Shown here piece after piece: positions 23,788 to 32,473 of a DNA stretch of 40,346 nucleotides (positions are counted from its first letter, which is position 1; every line of letters begins with the position of its first letter). Under the pieces are notes generated by a model. It searched no databases. It was not told where the DNA came from and saw only the letters and a list, made by a program, of their open reading frames with translations. Position numbers and translations under genes: made by a program. This stretch comes from Rhodobacterales bacterium 56_14_T64 (GTDB taxonomy: Bacteria; Pseudomonadota; Alphaproteobacteria; Rhodobacterales; Rhodobacteraceae). Location: positions 1 to 40,346 of the forward strand of contig MAAY01000027.1 in the NCBI GenBank assembly GCA_002162795.1. The letters run 5' to 3'.

Positions 23788-25011
23788 ATGCCGTTGGACA
23801 TCGAATTTGTACGCAAGCAGTTTCCTGCATTTGCCGAGCCAAGCTTGCAGGGACAGGCATTTTTTGAGAACGCAGGCGGGTCATATACCTGCAAGCCAGT
23901 GATCGATCGGCTGACCCGGTTCTATACGCAACGCAAGGTGCAGCCCTATGCGCCTTACGAGGCCTCGCGATTGGGCGGCGAGGAGATGGACGAGGCTCGG
24001 CATCGTTTGGCTGCAATGATGGGGGTCGAGGCAGACGAGCTCAGCTTTGGGCCGTCGACCACGCAGAACACCTATGTTCTGGCGCAAGCCTTTCGCAAAT
24101 TCGTTGGGAAGGGTGAGGCGATCATCGTCACCAATCAGGACCACGAGGCCAACTCGGGGCCTTGGCGGCGGTTGGCGGACGAAGGGGTTGAGATCCGCGA
24201 ATGGCGGATAAATTCGCAGACTGGGCACTTGGATCCGGCGGATTTGGAACAGCTGCTGGACGACAAGGTGCGGCTTGTTTGCTTTCCCCATTGCTCGAAC
24301 GTGGTAGGTGAAATCAACCCAGTGACCGAGATCACCGCGATGGCCCATGCCGCTGGTGCCTTTGTCTGTGTCGATGGCGTGTCTTATGCGCCGCACGGAT
24401 TGCCCAATGTCGGCGAGCTGGGGCCGGATATCTATCTGTTCTCTGCGTATAAAACTTATGGCCCACATCAGGGCGTGATGGTGGTCCGCAAGGCGTTGTC
24501 CGAGTTGCTGCCCAATCAGGCGCACTATTTCAATGCAAACTCTGGATATAAACGCTTTACACCAGCCGGACCTGACCACGCTCAAATGGCGGCCAGTGCT
24601 GGGATGGCAGACTATATCGACCTATTGTGCGACCACCATGGTGGCCCGACTGAGGATGCCGCAGCTAGGGCGGGTTTTGTGCATGATTTGATGCGAGACC
24701 ATGAGGTGAAGCTGCTGCAGCCACTGCTGGATGCGCTCAAGGATCGCAATGATCTGCGGCTGATTGGCCCCGATGATGCAAGGGTGCGTGCACCTACTGT
24801 TGCCCTGCAACTCAACGTGCCGGCCGAACCTGTCGCAGCAAAGTTAGCTGAGAAAGGGATCATGGCAGGAGGCGGTGATTTCTATGCTGTGCGTGCCCTG
24901 GAGGCTATGGGGATTGATCCCGCGGTTGGGGTTCTGCGCCTTAGCTTCACGCACTACACAGCTGAGAATGAAGTGAAAAAGCTGATCCAAGCGCTTGATG
25001 AGCTGCTCTGA
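23788..25011 (+). CDS. Class V aminotransferase (cysteine-desulfurase-like PLP enzyme)
   Basis: A PLP-dependent fold-type I enzyme of 407 aa. It has AFFENAGGSYTCKPVID at residues 24-40, the FGPSTTQNTY phosphate-binding segment, NQDHEANSGPWRRLA with the ring-stacking His, VCVDGVSYAPHG with the PLP-nitrogen Asp, and SAYKTYGPHQG with the Schiff-base Lys. The Cys-bearing loop of true desulfurases is not obvious, so the substrate (selenocysteine/cysteine or another) is open. Start 23788 is preferred over 23776 because GGGAGAG lies between them. No iron-sulfur genes are adjacent. Confidence 0.85.
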   Translation: MPLDIEFVRKQFPAFAEPSLQGQAFFENAGGSYTCKPVIDRLTRFYTQRKVQPYAPYEASRLGGEEMDEARHRLAAMMGVEADELSFGPSTTQNTYVLAQAFRKFVGKGEAIIVTNQDHEANSGPWRRLADEGVEIREWRINSQTGHLDPADLEQLLDDKVRLVCFPHCSNVVGEINPVTEITAMAHAAGAFVCVDGVSYAPHGLPNVGELGPDIYLFSAYKTYGPHQGVMVVRKALSELLPNQAHYFNANSGYKRFTPAGPDHAQMAASAGMADYIDLLCDHHGGPTEDAAARAGFVHDLMRDHEVKLLQPLLDALKDRNDLRLIGPDDARVRAPTVALQLNVPAEPVAAKLAEKGIMAGGGDFYAVRALEAMGIDPAVGVLRLSFTHYTAENEVKKLIQALDELL

Positions 25012-25113
25012 CGTAGGGCCTGATTGTGGGGTGGGATTTGTGCAAGAGCACAGAAATCTTGCCAGAATTGCCATCCCACTCTAACTTTTCCCTACATCTA
25101 TAGGGGGAAGAGA

Positions 25114-26319
25114 ATGACATTCACATCCACCGAAGGCCAAAAAGACCTGCCGCGATATTTTGCCCGTGTCTTTGATAAGGTGCGTAAAATCGAGGCAGGT
25201 CAGCTGGAGATCCACCTGCCGGATGGCCGGGTATTTCTGGCCAAAGGCAGGTTGCCGGGGCCAGTGGCTGATTTGCACATCCATCACCGGGATGTCTTTT
25301 CCCGATTGATCCGCGAAGGTGAATTAGGGTTTTCTGATGCCTATCTGGAGGATTGGTGGAGCAGTTCGGATCTGCAGGCCTTTATGGATTTGGTGCATAT
25401 GGGTTCGGATACGCTGTACGACAATTTTCCGGGGATGAAGCTGGTTCGCGGATATGAAAAACTGCGGTTCTGGCTGCATCGCAACAACCGCAAGCAGGCA
25501 CGCAAAAACATCTCTTACCACTATGATCTTGGCAATGACTTTTATAGGATCTGGCTGGACGATACGATGACCTATTCCAGTGCATTATTCGCCACCGGAC
25601 AAGAAAGCCTGGAACAGGCGCAACATGTCAAATACGACTCGTTGATCAACCAGATGGGGGTTAAACCCGGCGATCACATCTTGGAGATCGGCTGTGGTTG
25701 GGGTGGCTTTGCCGAATATGCCGCAAAGGTACGCGGGCTGCGGGTGACAGGGTTGACCATCAGCCAAGAGCAGCTCGACTTCGCCCAGGAACGGATTGAA
25801 AACGCAGGGTTAACTGAAATGGTCGAGCTTAGAATGCAGGACTACCGCGATTGTGACGGGCGGTTTGATGGCATTGCCTCGATCGAGATGTTTGAGGCTG
25901 TGGGAGAGCAGTACTGGCCCGCGTATTTCAAAGCCTTGCATGATCGGTTGAAACCAGGTGGCAGGGCGACGTTGCAGATTATCACAGTTGCCGACAGACG
26001 TTGGGATGTCTATCGTCAAGGTATTGGGTTTATTCAAAAATACATCTTCCCCGGCGGCATGTTACCCTCTCCATTGGTATTGCATCAACAGATAAATCAG
26101 GCTGGGCTGGCCGTGGTGCAGTCAATCGAGTTTGGCGAAAGCTATGAACAAACTCTGCGGCGGTGGTATCAGACGTTCAATGGGCGCTGGGACCAGATTA
26201 CTGGCATGGGATTTGACGAGAGATTTCGCAAAATGTGGAATTTTTATCTAACCTCTTGCGCTGCAGCCTTTAAAACAGGAACCTGCGACGTAACGCAGAT
26301 TACCATTTCTCACCGCTAG
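25114..26319 (+). CDS. Cyclopropane-fatty-acyl-phospholipid synthase family methyltransferase
   Basis: A SAM-dependent methyltransferase of 401 aa acting on membrane phospholipid acyl chains. The N-terminal region (FSRLIREGELGFSDAYLEDWWSS) and KNISYHYDLGNDFYRIWLD are typical of Cfa enzymes. The SAM site is ILEIGCGWGGFAEYAA near residue 190, followed by LTISQEQLDFAQERI and the lipid-site FIQKYIFPGGMLPS. The ATG at 25114 follows GGGGGAAGAG; a frame extending to 25024 adds Cys-rich residues outside the family. It starts a plus-strand run with trgA, trgB and cysK. In Rhodobacter relatives Cfa genes belong to stress regulons; no such promoter could be fixed here. Confidence 0.9.
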   Translation: MTFTSTEGQKDLPRYFARVFDKVRKIEAGQLEIHLPDGRVFLAKGRLPGPVADLHIHHRDVFSRLIREGELGFSDAYLEDWWSSSDLQAFMDLVHMGSDTLYDNFPGMKLVRGYEKLRFWLHRNNRKQARKNISYHYDLGNDFYRIWLDDTMTYSSALFATGQESLEQAQHVKYDSLINQMGVKPGDHILEIGCGWGGFAEYAAKVRGLRVTGLTISQEQLDFAQERIENAGLTEMVELRMQDYRDCDGRFDGIASIEMFEAVGEQYWPAYFKALHDRLKPGGRATLQIITVADRRWDVYRQGIGFIQKYIFPGGMLPSPLVLHQQINQAGLAVVQSIEFGESYEQTLRRWYQTFNGRWDQITGMGFDERFRKMWNFYLTSCAAAFKTGTCDVTQITISHR

Positions 26320-26334
26320 ACGGATCTTGTTTAT

Positions 26335-26775
26335 ATGCCCACCGGAGCTCGATTGACTGCCGCCCTGTGCCTTGCACTGCTTGCCTTTATCCTGTCGGGC
26401 GAGATCATGCCGCTGATGCCAGAGGGCACGGATTTTGGCTATTTTACCGTGATAAATATCGCGATTGGCCTGATTATCGGTTGGGTTGTTATGGGCAAGC
26501 GTGCCGGACGTGGTTTTGTTCCAGCAATCAATAACGGAATTGGTGGGGTCGCCGTTATGTTGTTTTGGGGGCTGTTTATCCAAGGCACCTACGAGATGTT
26601 TCGCTTAGCCATGCGCAATCGTTATGATGGCCCGTTCGAGGCCCTGTCGGCGATTTTCACCATCGGGCTAGATTATGCCATTGTCATATTTGTTCCAGTG
26701 GTGATTGTGACCTTGCTAGTCGGCGCGCTGGTTTCAGGTCTGGTGACCGAAAAAGCTTCGCGCCACTGGCGCTGA
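26335..26775 (+). CDS. trgA: TrgA family membrane protein, tellurite resistance locus
   Basis: A 146-aa membrane protein with four hydrophobic segments (about 9-25, 38-54, 68-86 and 113-137) and the sequence FTVINIAIGLIIGWVVMGKRAG. Its order trgA-trgB-cysK equals the R. sphaeroides locus that raises tellurite resistance (established knowledge). How TrgA acts is not known. It starts 15 bases after the Cfa-like gene and ends 30 bases before trgB, so it is in a co-transcribed run. Confidence 0.85.
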   Translation: MPTGARLTAALCLALLAFILSGEIMPLMPEGTDFGYFTVINIAIGLIIGWVVMGKRAGRGFVPAINNGIGGVAVMLFWGLFIQGTYEMFRLAMRNRYDGPFEALSAIFTIGLDYAIVIFVPVVIVTLLVGALVSGLVTEKASRHWR

Positions 26776-26805
26776 TTTCAACGTAAAATAATAAGGTTAC
26801 AAGAT

Positions 26806-27924
26806 TTGGTTGATCTATTTTTCTACGGTACGTTGCGCTATGTTGCGCTGCTGGAACTGGTTCTGGGTCGGGCAAGTGCGACACTAGACGTGTCGGATGC
26901 CGAGCTTGCCGGGCATGGCGTGTTTGCGGTGGATGCTCAGATATTCCCGGCTATTGAGCAACGGATTGGGCATGTCGCGCAGGGTTTGCTGGTACGCGGT
27001 TTGTCAGAGCAGGATATCGCCGCGTTGAACTATTACGAAGGCGGGTTTGACTACGACCTGAAAGATGTCGTCGTGCAAGTGCCGGGCGGCCAAGACGCCA
27101 AAGTATCTGTTTATTTCCCTGAGCCAGGGTTGTGGCAAACCGGTGGCGAATGGGATTTACAGGATTGGATATCAAACTGGGGGGCCTTGACGCTGCGTGC
27201 CGCGCAAGAAGTGATGGCCTATCAAGGGCGGATGAGCGCGGCGGAGGTTGCCAAATGTTTCCCTTCGGTGCGAACGCGGGCGGCGGCCTGGCTGGCGGCA
27301 CAGGCACGGCCAGGGGATCTGGACCACGATCTGAGCAAGGATGTCGTGGTGCACAAACACAAACACGCACATCTCAACTTCTTTTCGATGCAGGAAGTGG
27401 ACCTGCAGTTTCGCCGTTACGACGGTACCATGAGCCCAGTGCTGAACCGCGGAGTGGCTCTGGTCGGTCGTGCTGCCGTGGTTCTTCCATATGATCCGAT
27501 TCGCGATGAAGTGCTGTTGATTGAGCAGTTTCGTGCTGCCACATTTGTTGCCGGTGAACAGCGACCCTGGATGTGGGAGCCGGTGGCAGGAATGATTGAT
27601 CCAGGCGAGACACCCGAGCAAGCCGCCCATCGTGAGGCGATGGAAGAGGCCGGAGTGTCGCTGACAACCTTAGAGCCAGTGGCGCAAGCTTATCCGTCCA
27701 GTGGCTCATCGGGCGAGATCATTCACATCTATGTGGGAACCTGCGATTTGACCTCGCGGGAAACAGGCGGTGGATTGGCGTCGGAAGGCGAGGATATTCG
27801 TAGCAAAATCATCAGCTTCGACGAGCTGATGGGCGAAGTGGATGCGCAATCTTACCTTGACATGCCATTGGTCACGGCGGCGCTTTGGCTGGCGCGCCAT
27901 CGTGCGCGGTTGCGTCTAGAATAA
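26806..27924 (+). CDS. trgB: TrgB: gamma-glutamylcyclotransferase-like domain fused to a Nudix hydrolase
   Basis: A 372-aa two-domain protein. Residues 1-115 are GGCT-like (FFYGTLRYVALLELVLGR, then LNYYEGGFDYDL). Residues about 170-365 are a Nudix domain of ADP-ribose-pyrophosphatase type, with the box GMIDPGETPEQAAHREAMEE continuing AGV. Between them lies an unusual His/Lys patch (HKHKHAH, about 184-190). It starts with TTG at 26806, with AAGG nine bases upstream. Its place between trgA and cysK identifies it as TrgB, part of the tellurite locus. Linking glutathione-type and ADP-ribose chemistry in one chain would suit redox-stress repair (inference). Confidence 0.88.
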   Translation: MVDLFFYGTLRYVALLELVLGRASATLDVSDAELAGHGVFAVDAQIFPAIEQRIGHVAQGLLVRGLSEQDIAALNYYEGGFDYDLKDVVVQVPGGQDAKVSVYFPEPGLWQTGGEWDLQDWISNWGALTLRAAQEVMAYQGRMSAAEVAKCFPSVRTRAAAWLAAQARPGDLDHDLSKDVVVHKHKHAHLNFFSMQEVDLQFRRYDGTMSPVLNRGVALVGRAAVVLPYDPIRDEVLLIEQFRAATFVAGEQRPWMWEPVAGMIDPGETPEQAAHREAMEEAGVSLTTLEPVAQAYPSSGSSGEIIHIYVGTCDLTSRETGGGLASEGEDIRSKIISFDELMGEVDAQSYLDMPLVTAALWLARHRARLRLE

Positions 27925-27996
27925 TCAGGAGCCTTCTGTCCTTGAGATCACCTCAAGCCTTGGTTACATCTGAGGGAATTGATCGAAAGGGAAACC

Positions 27997-29031
27997 ATGC
28001 GCATCGCACGTGATCTGGCCGACGCCATCGGCCACACTCCACTTATCCGTTTGAACCGCGTTAGCGACGAGACCGGCTGTGAAATTCTGGGTAAGGCGGA
28101 GTTCATGAACCCAGGCCAATCGGTCAAGGACCGTGCGGCACTGTATATCATCAAGGATGCTATCGCCCGTGGGGATTTGAAACCCGGTGGCACCATTGTC
28201 GAGGGCACGGCCGGTAACACTGGCATTGGCCTGGCGTTGGTCGGCGCTTCGATGGGATTCAAGACGGTGATCGTGATCCCGGAAACCCAGTCCGAAGAGA
28301 AAAAGGACATGCTGCGTCTGGCTGGTGCCCAACTGGTGCAGGTGCCCGCAGCGCCTTATCGCAACCCCAACAACTTTGTGCGCTATTCCGAGCGGCTAGC
28401 AAAGGAATTGGCCAAGACAGAGCCCAATGGCGCGATCTGGGCCAACCAGTTTGACAACGTCGCCAACCGACTGGCCCATGCGGAAACCACCGGCCCCGAG
28501 ATCTGGGATCAGACCGATGGCAATGTCGACGGCTTTGTCTGTGCCGTTGGATCTGGCGGCACTCTGGCAGGTGTGGCTGATGTTCTGCAGCCCAAGGGCG
28601 TGAAAATTGGCCTTGCTGACCCGATGGGGGCAGGGCTGTTTTCCTATTACACCACCGGCGAGATGGTGATGGAAGGCAGCTCGATTGCCGAGGGCATCGG
28701 CCAGGTGCGGATTACCAAGAACCTGGAAGGCTTTACGCCTGACTATTCGTACCAGGTGCCAGACGGTGAGGCCGTGCCTTATATTTTTGATTTGCTGCAC
28801 GACGAAGGTCTGGTACTGGGCGGTTCTTCGGGGATCAATATCGCTGGTGCCGTGCGTATGGCCAAGGATCTGGGCAAGGGCCACACCATCGTGACCATTC
28901 TGGCCGATTATGGCACCCGCTATCAGTCAAAACTGTTCAACCCAGAGTTCCTGCGTGAAAAAGGCCTGCCAGTTCCGGATTGGATGACCCATATCCCGGC
29001 GTCAATCCCGGGCGTGTTCGAAGAAGTATGA
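27997..29031 (+). CDS. cysK: Cysteine synthase A-type PLP enzyme
   Basis: Makes L-cysteine from O-acetylserine and sulfide. The 344-aa protein has the PLP lysine Lys44 in NPGQSVKDRAALY, the substrate loop EGTAGNTGIGLA, and the phosphate-binding GSGGTLAGV. ATG 27997 follows GAAAGGG; an upstream in-frame start at 27979 would lengthen the family N-terminus. It stands in the trgA-trgB-cysK order of the tellurite locus, where cysteine supply supports thiol defence. Its stop overlaps the next ATG (ATGA). Confidence 0.93.
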   Translation: MRIARDLADAIGHTPLIRLNRVSDETGCEILGKAEFMNPGQSVKDRAALYIIKDAIARGDLKPGGTIVEGTAGNTGIGLALVGASMGFKTVIVIPETQSEEKKDMLRLAGAQLVQVPAAPYRNPNNFVRYSERLAKELAKTEPNGAIWANQFDNVANRLAHAETTGPEIWDQTDGNVDGFVCAVGSGGTLAGVADVLQPKGVKIGLADPMGAGLFSYYTTGEMVMEGSSIAEGIGQVRITKNLEGFTPDYSYQVPDGEAVPYIFDLLHDEGLVLGGSSGINIAGAVRMAKDLGKGHTIVTILADYGTRYQSKLFNPEFLREKGLPVPDWMTHIPASIPGVFEEV

Positions 29032-31442
29032 ACCAAATGATACAGCTCCTCCGGTTCTTTCTTGCAGCACTTTGTATTGCAGTATTGGTGACCGGAGGAG
29101 CTGAGGCGCAGTTGTCCGCAACCGAGCGGGATTACTATCAGGGCTGGCTCAAGACCGCAGAGCGGGCAGAGCTGGTCATTGATGCCGATCGTGCGTCCTC
29201 GACCTCGCTAGAGGTGCTGCGTCACGAGATTGCTGGCTACCGGGAAGTGTTTGCCAATGCACGCGATGACAACGCGGACCGCATTCTGACGCTTAACTCG
29301 CAACTCAGTGCGCTTGGCCCTGCGCCACAAGACGGTGAAATCGAAGACAATGATCTTGCGGCCCTACGGGCGTCGCTGAACGACCAGTTGAATGCGTTGC
29401 GGGTACCGAGGGTTGTCTCGGAAGAGGCCCACAATCGTGCGAACGGTTTGATTACCGAAATCGATCGTATCATTCGCAAGCGTCAAACCAAGGCTTGGAT
29501 GAAGCGAGGACCGTCTCCGTTGAACCCCGAGCATTGGCCCGAGGCGATGCGCGAGATATCAGGGGCAGCCACTGCATTGTGGAACGAGACCCTGTTGCAG
29601 GTGCAAAGCGACACCACGCGGGAAAATCTGCAGAACAACCTGCCGCTCATCCTGGGCCTGATTGTTGCAGGTGGAATGCTGGTGCTGCGTGGCTGGATTT
29701 GGGCCAGACGTGTTGGCGACTACTTGCGCAAATTTGGTATCCGGGACACTGGCGTGTGGAGCTTCGTGGTTTCGCTGGTACAGGCGATATTGCCATTTCT
29801 GGGGGTGACCTTACTGGTGCAGGCGATTTCGGTTGCCGGGATTCTGGGCGTGCGCGGCTCGTTGCTATTAGACTCGGTTCCGGGATGGGCGGCCATTTTG
29901 CTGGCGTTTAATTGGCTGGGGCAGCAATTGTTTGCATCGCCCAACCAAGATGTATTGGTGCCGGTGCAACAGGCACGTCGGGCGGAATTACGTCTGCTGA
30001 TCGAACTAGTCGCCGTTATGCTGGTTTTGCGCGACCTGGTTGGCCTGATTGAACAGGTGGAATATCTCTCTGACATCACCCGTTCGGTGGTGGCGTTTCC
30101 AATTATCTTGATCACAGCATTGCTGCTGGTCAGGTTACAACGCATCGGCCTGAAACGTGCTCAGGAAGCGGCCCAAAGCGGCGAAACCGGCGTTACAGTT
30201 GGCGCCAATAAACTGGTTCGCGGCGTGCGGCGTGGTGCTTATATGCTTGGGGTACTCGCCCCGGCACTGGCCGCATTAGGCTACATCCAGGCCGCCGAAG
30301 CGATTATCTATCCAGTGGCCATAACTCTGTTTGTAATGTCAGCTATCCTGATCATGCAGCGGTTCATCGGCGGCATTTACGCGCTGATCACCGGTAATCC
30401 CGAGGCGGCGCAGGACTCACTGTTTTCAGTATTGGTCGGCTTTGTCCTAGCGTTGGTGTCGCTGCCACTGCTGGCGCTGATCTGGGGCGCGAGGACCGCC
30501 GACTTGACCGAGTTGTGGTCTAGGTTTCTGGACGGCTTTCAACTTGGCGACACCAGAATTTCTCCCAGCTCGTTTCTGTTGTTTGCCTTGGTCTTTGCCG
30601 CAGGTTATGCGGCAACTCGGTTGTTGCAAAGCAGCCTGCGCACCTCACTGTTGCCTAAGACCAGTCTGGACCCGGGGGGGCAGAACGCCATTGTCTCGGG
30701 TGTCGGTTATTTGGGCATTTTTCTGGCTGCCGTGGTGGCTATTTCCTGGGCCGGGTTGGACCTGTCGTCGCTGGCTATTGTTGCAGGCGCATTGTCTGTA
30801 GGCATTGGTTTTGGCCTGCAGACCATAGTGTCGAACTTTGTCTCAGGCATCATCCTGCTGGTTGAACGGCCGATCTCAAAAGGCGACTGGATCGAAGTGG
30901 GCGGCATGATGGGTTACGTGCGTGATATCTCGGTGCGGTCCACCCGGATAGAGACCTTTGATCGCACCGATGTGATTGTGCCAAACTCGGACCTGATTAC
31001 CGGCACCGTCACCAATTACACCCGTGGCAACACCACGGGACGGGTTATCGTCCCGGTTGGTGTGGCTTACGGCAATGATCCACGGCGCATTCAGGCCATC
31101 CTGCTAGAGATCGCCAAGGCGCACCCAATGGTGCTGTTGAACCCATCCCCCAGCGTGGTGTTTCAGGGATTTGGCGCCGACAGTTTGGATTTTGAAATCC
31201 GCGCCATCCTGCGCGATGTGAACTGGGTGCTATCGGTGCGTTCAGATATGAATTTCGAAATATCTCGTCGCTTTACCGAAGAAGACATCGAAATTCCATT
31301 TGCACAGCGCGACATCTGGATCCGCAACCCCGAGGCTCTGAGCACCGGCAAGACTGCTGCGCAACAATCCGCACCAACTCAAAGATTTGATAAACCAGAC
31401 GCCAGCGATCTGGATGACCCGGAGAGCGACAATGACCACTAA
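29028..31442 (+). CDS. DUF3772-type large MscS-family mechanosensitive channel
   Basis: An 804-aa membrane protein. A signal peptide (hydrophobic 7-22, likely AEA-QL cleavage near 27) leads to a ~170-residue periplasmic helical domain of DUF3772 type. About ten membrane helices follow between residues 200 and 630. The MscS pore helix and beta domain come next: LSVGIGFGLQTIVSNFVSG, then LVERPISKGDWIEVGGMMG and TNYTRGNTTGRVIVPVGVAYG. The tail is polar. It likely releases solutes during osmotic downshock. The start ATG overlaps the cysK stop; the end overlaps the AlaX gene by 11 bases, so translation is coupled on both sides. Confidence 0.9.
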   Translation: MNQMIQLLRFFLAALCIAVLVTGGAEAQLSATERDYYQGWLKTAERAELVIDADRASSTSLEVLRHEIAGYREVFANARDDNADRILTLNSQLSALGPAPQDGEIEDNDLAALRASLNDQLNALRVPRVVSEEAHNRANGLITEIDRIIRKRQTKAWMKRGPSPLNPEHWPEAMREISGAATALWNETLLQVQSDTTRENLQNNLPLILGLIVAGGMLVLRGWIWARRVGDYLRKFGIRDTGVWSFVVSLVQAILPFLGVTLLVQAISVAGILGVRGSLLLDSVPGWAAILLAFNWLGQQLFASPNQDVLVPVQQARRAELRLLIELVAVMLVLRDLVGLIEQVEYLSDITRSVVAFPIILITALLLVRLQRIGLKRAQEAAQSGETGVTVGANKLVRGVRRGAYMLGVLAPALAALGYIQAAEAIIYPVAITLFVMSAILIMQRFIGGIYALITGNPEAAQDSLFSVLVGFVLALVSLPLLALIWGARTADLTELWSRFLDGFQLGDTRISPSSFLLFALVFAAGYAATRLLQSSLRTSLLPKTSLDPGGQNAIVSGVGYLGIFLAAVVAISWAGLDLSSLAIVAGALSVGIGFGLQTIVSNFVSGIILLVERPISKGDWIEVGGMMGYVRDISVRSTRIETFDRTDVIVPNSDLITGTVTNYTRGNTTGRVIVPVGVAYGNDPRRIQAILLEIAKAHPMVLLNPSPSVVFQGFGADSLDFEIRAILRDVNWVLSVRSDMNFEISRRFTEEDIEIPFAQRDIWIRNPEALSTGKTAAQQSAPTQRFDKPDASDLDDPESDNDH

Positions 31443-32154
31443 GCTTATGTACCAGGATGATGCCTATCTGCGCACGAGCAGTTGCAAGGTTCTGGCCCAT
31501 ACAGGGCAAGGTGGCGTGGTGCTTGACGCCTCCCTGTTCTACGCCACCGGAGGGGGACAGCCAGGCGACGGCGGCTCGCTGAGTTGGGACACCGGGACTT
31601 GCGTCATTTCAACCGCGATCAAAGGCGACGAAGGGGCCATTGTGCTAATGCCCGCCGAAGACCAATCCTTGCCATCTGTCGGGGTCGAAGTCACCCAAGA
31701 GCTCGATTGGGCACGTCGATATGGCTATATGCGGGTTCACACAGCGCTGCATTTGTTGTCGGTCGTTGTTCCGCTACCGGTCAGCGGCGGATCCATCGGT
31801 GCTGAAAAGGGGCGGTTGGATTTCAATATGCCCGAGGCTCCGGCAGACATGGTAGCACTGCAGGCCCAATTGCAGGCGCTGATCGACCTCGATCTTCCGG
31901 TTACCGAAGAGTGGATCACCGAGGCCGAACTGGACGCTAATCCACAGCTGGTCAAAACCATGTCGGTTTCTCCACCGCGTGGGGCGGGCAGGGTGCGCCT
32001 CGTGCGCATTGGCTCTGGAGACGCTCAGGTTGACCTGCAACCCTGTGGTGGCACCCATGTGAAACGCACCGGAGAAATCGGCAAAATTCGCATTGGCAAA
32101 GTGGAAAAGAAGGGCAAGTTGAACCGTCGGGTGTATCTGCATTTAGACGATTAA
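31432..32154 (+). CDS. Alanyl-tRNA editing protein (AlaX type)
   Basis: A free-standing homologue of the AlaRS editing domain that hydrolyses Ser- or Gly-tRNA(Ala). The 240-aa protein has all zinc ligands: RVHTALHLLS (HxxxH) near residue 100 and PCGGTHVKRTGEIG (CxxxH) near 205. LFYATGGGQPGDGG is the conserved N-terminal fold segment. The ATG at 31432 follows GGAGAG inside the end of the MscS-like gene; an ATG 15 bases later is possible. A tRNA-Ser gene lies 78 bases downstream. Confidence 0.9.
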   Translation: MTTKLMYQDDAYLRTSSCKVLAHTGQGGVVLDASLFYATGGGQPGDGGSLSWDTGTCVISTAIKGDEGAIVLMPAEDQSLPSVGVEVTQELDWARRYGYMRVHTALHLLSVVVPLPVSGGSIGAEKGRLDFNMPEAPADMVALQAQLQALIDLDLPVTEEWITEAELDANPQLVKTMSVSPPRGAGRVRLVRIGSGDAQVDLQPCGGTHVKRTGEIGKIRIGKVEKKGKLNRRVYLHLDD

Positions 32155-32232
32155 AATAATCGAGTGCTGAGAGATCTTTTCTCCAGGTTCTCTCTTGCAT
32201 TCCATGCGCGTATCGGTCAAATACCGCGCAAT

Positions 32233-32322
32233 GGACAGGTGGCCGAGTGGTCGAAGGCGCACGCCTGGAAAGTGTGTAGGCGGGAGACCGTCTCCAGGGT
32301 TCGAATCCCTGTCTGTCCGCCA
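32233..32322 (+). tRNA. tRNA-Ser (anticodon GGA), CCA encoded
   Basis: The acceptor arms GGACAGG and TCTGTCC pair over seven positions (one G-T). The D-arm is GCCGAGTGGTCGAAGGC. The anticodon loop CTGGAAA gives GGA (Ser, UCC/UCU codons). A long variable arm of class II type follows (about GTGTAGGCGGGAGACCGTCTC), then the T-arm CAGGGTTCGAATCCCTG, discriminator G and CCA at 32320-32322. An integrase gene begins about 150 bases after it, so its 3' end is the probable island attachment site. Confidence 0.96.
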
Positions 32323-32473
32323 CCTTACAATTTTGTTTGGTTTGAATGGGCCGCTTTGAGCGACCTTTTCCATTTATATTCTTATCCTTAGTCGAGTTTT
32401 TGGTTTGTGTTGAGTTTCTTTCGGCGGGCTCTATATTCGTTCCTTGAGTGGTATAGAATGTGGTATTTTAGGT

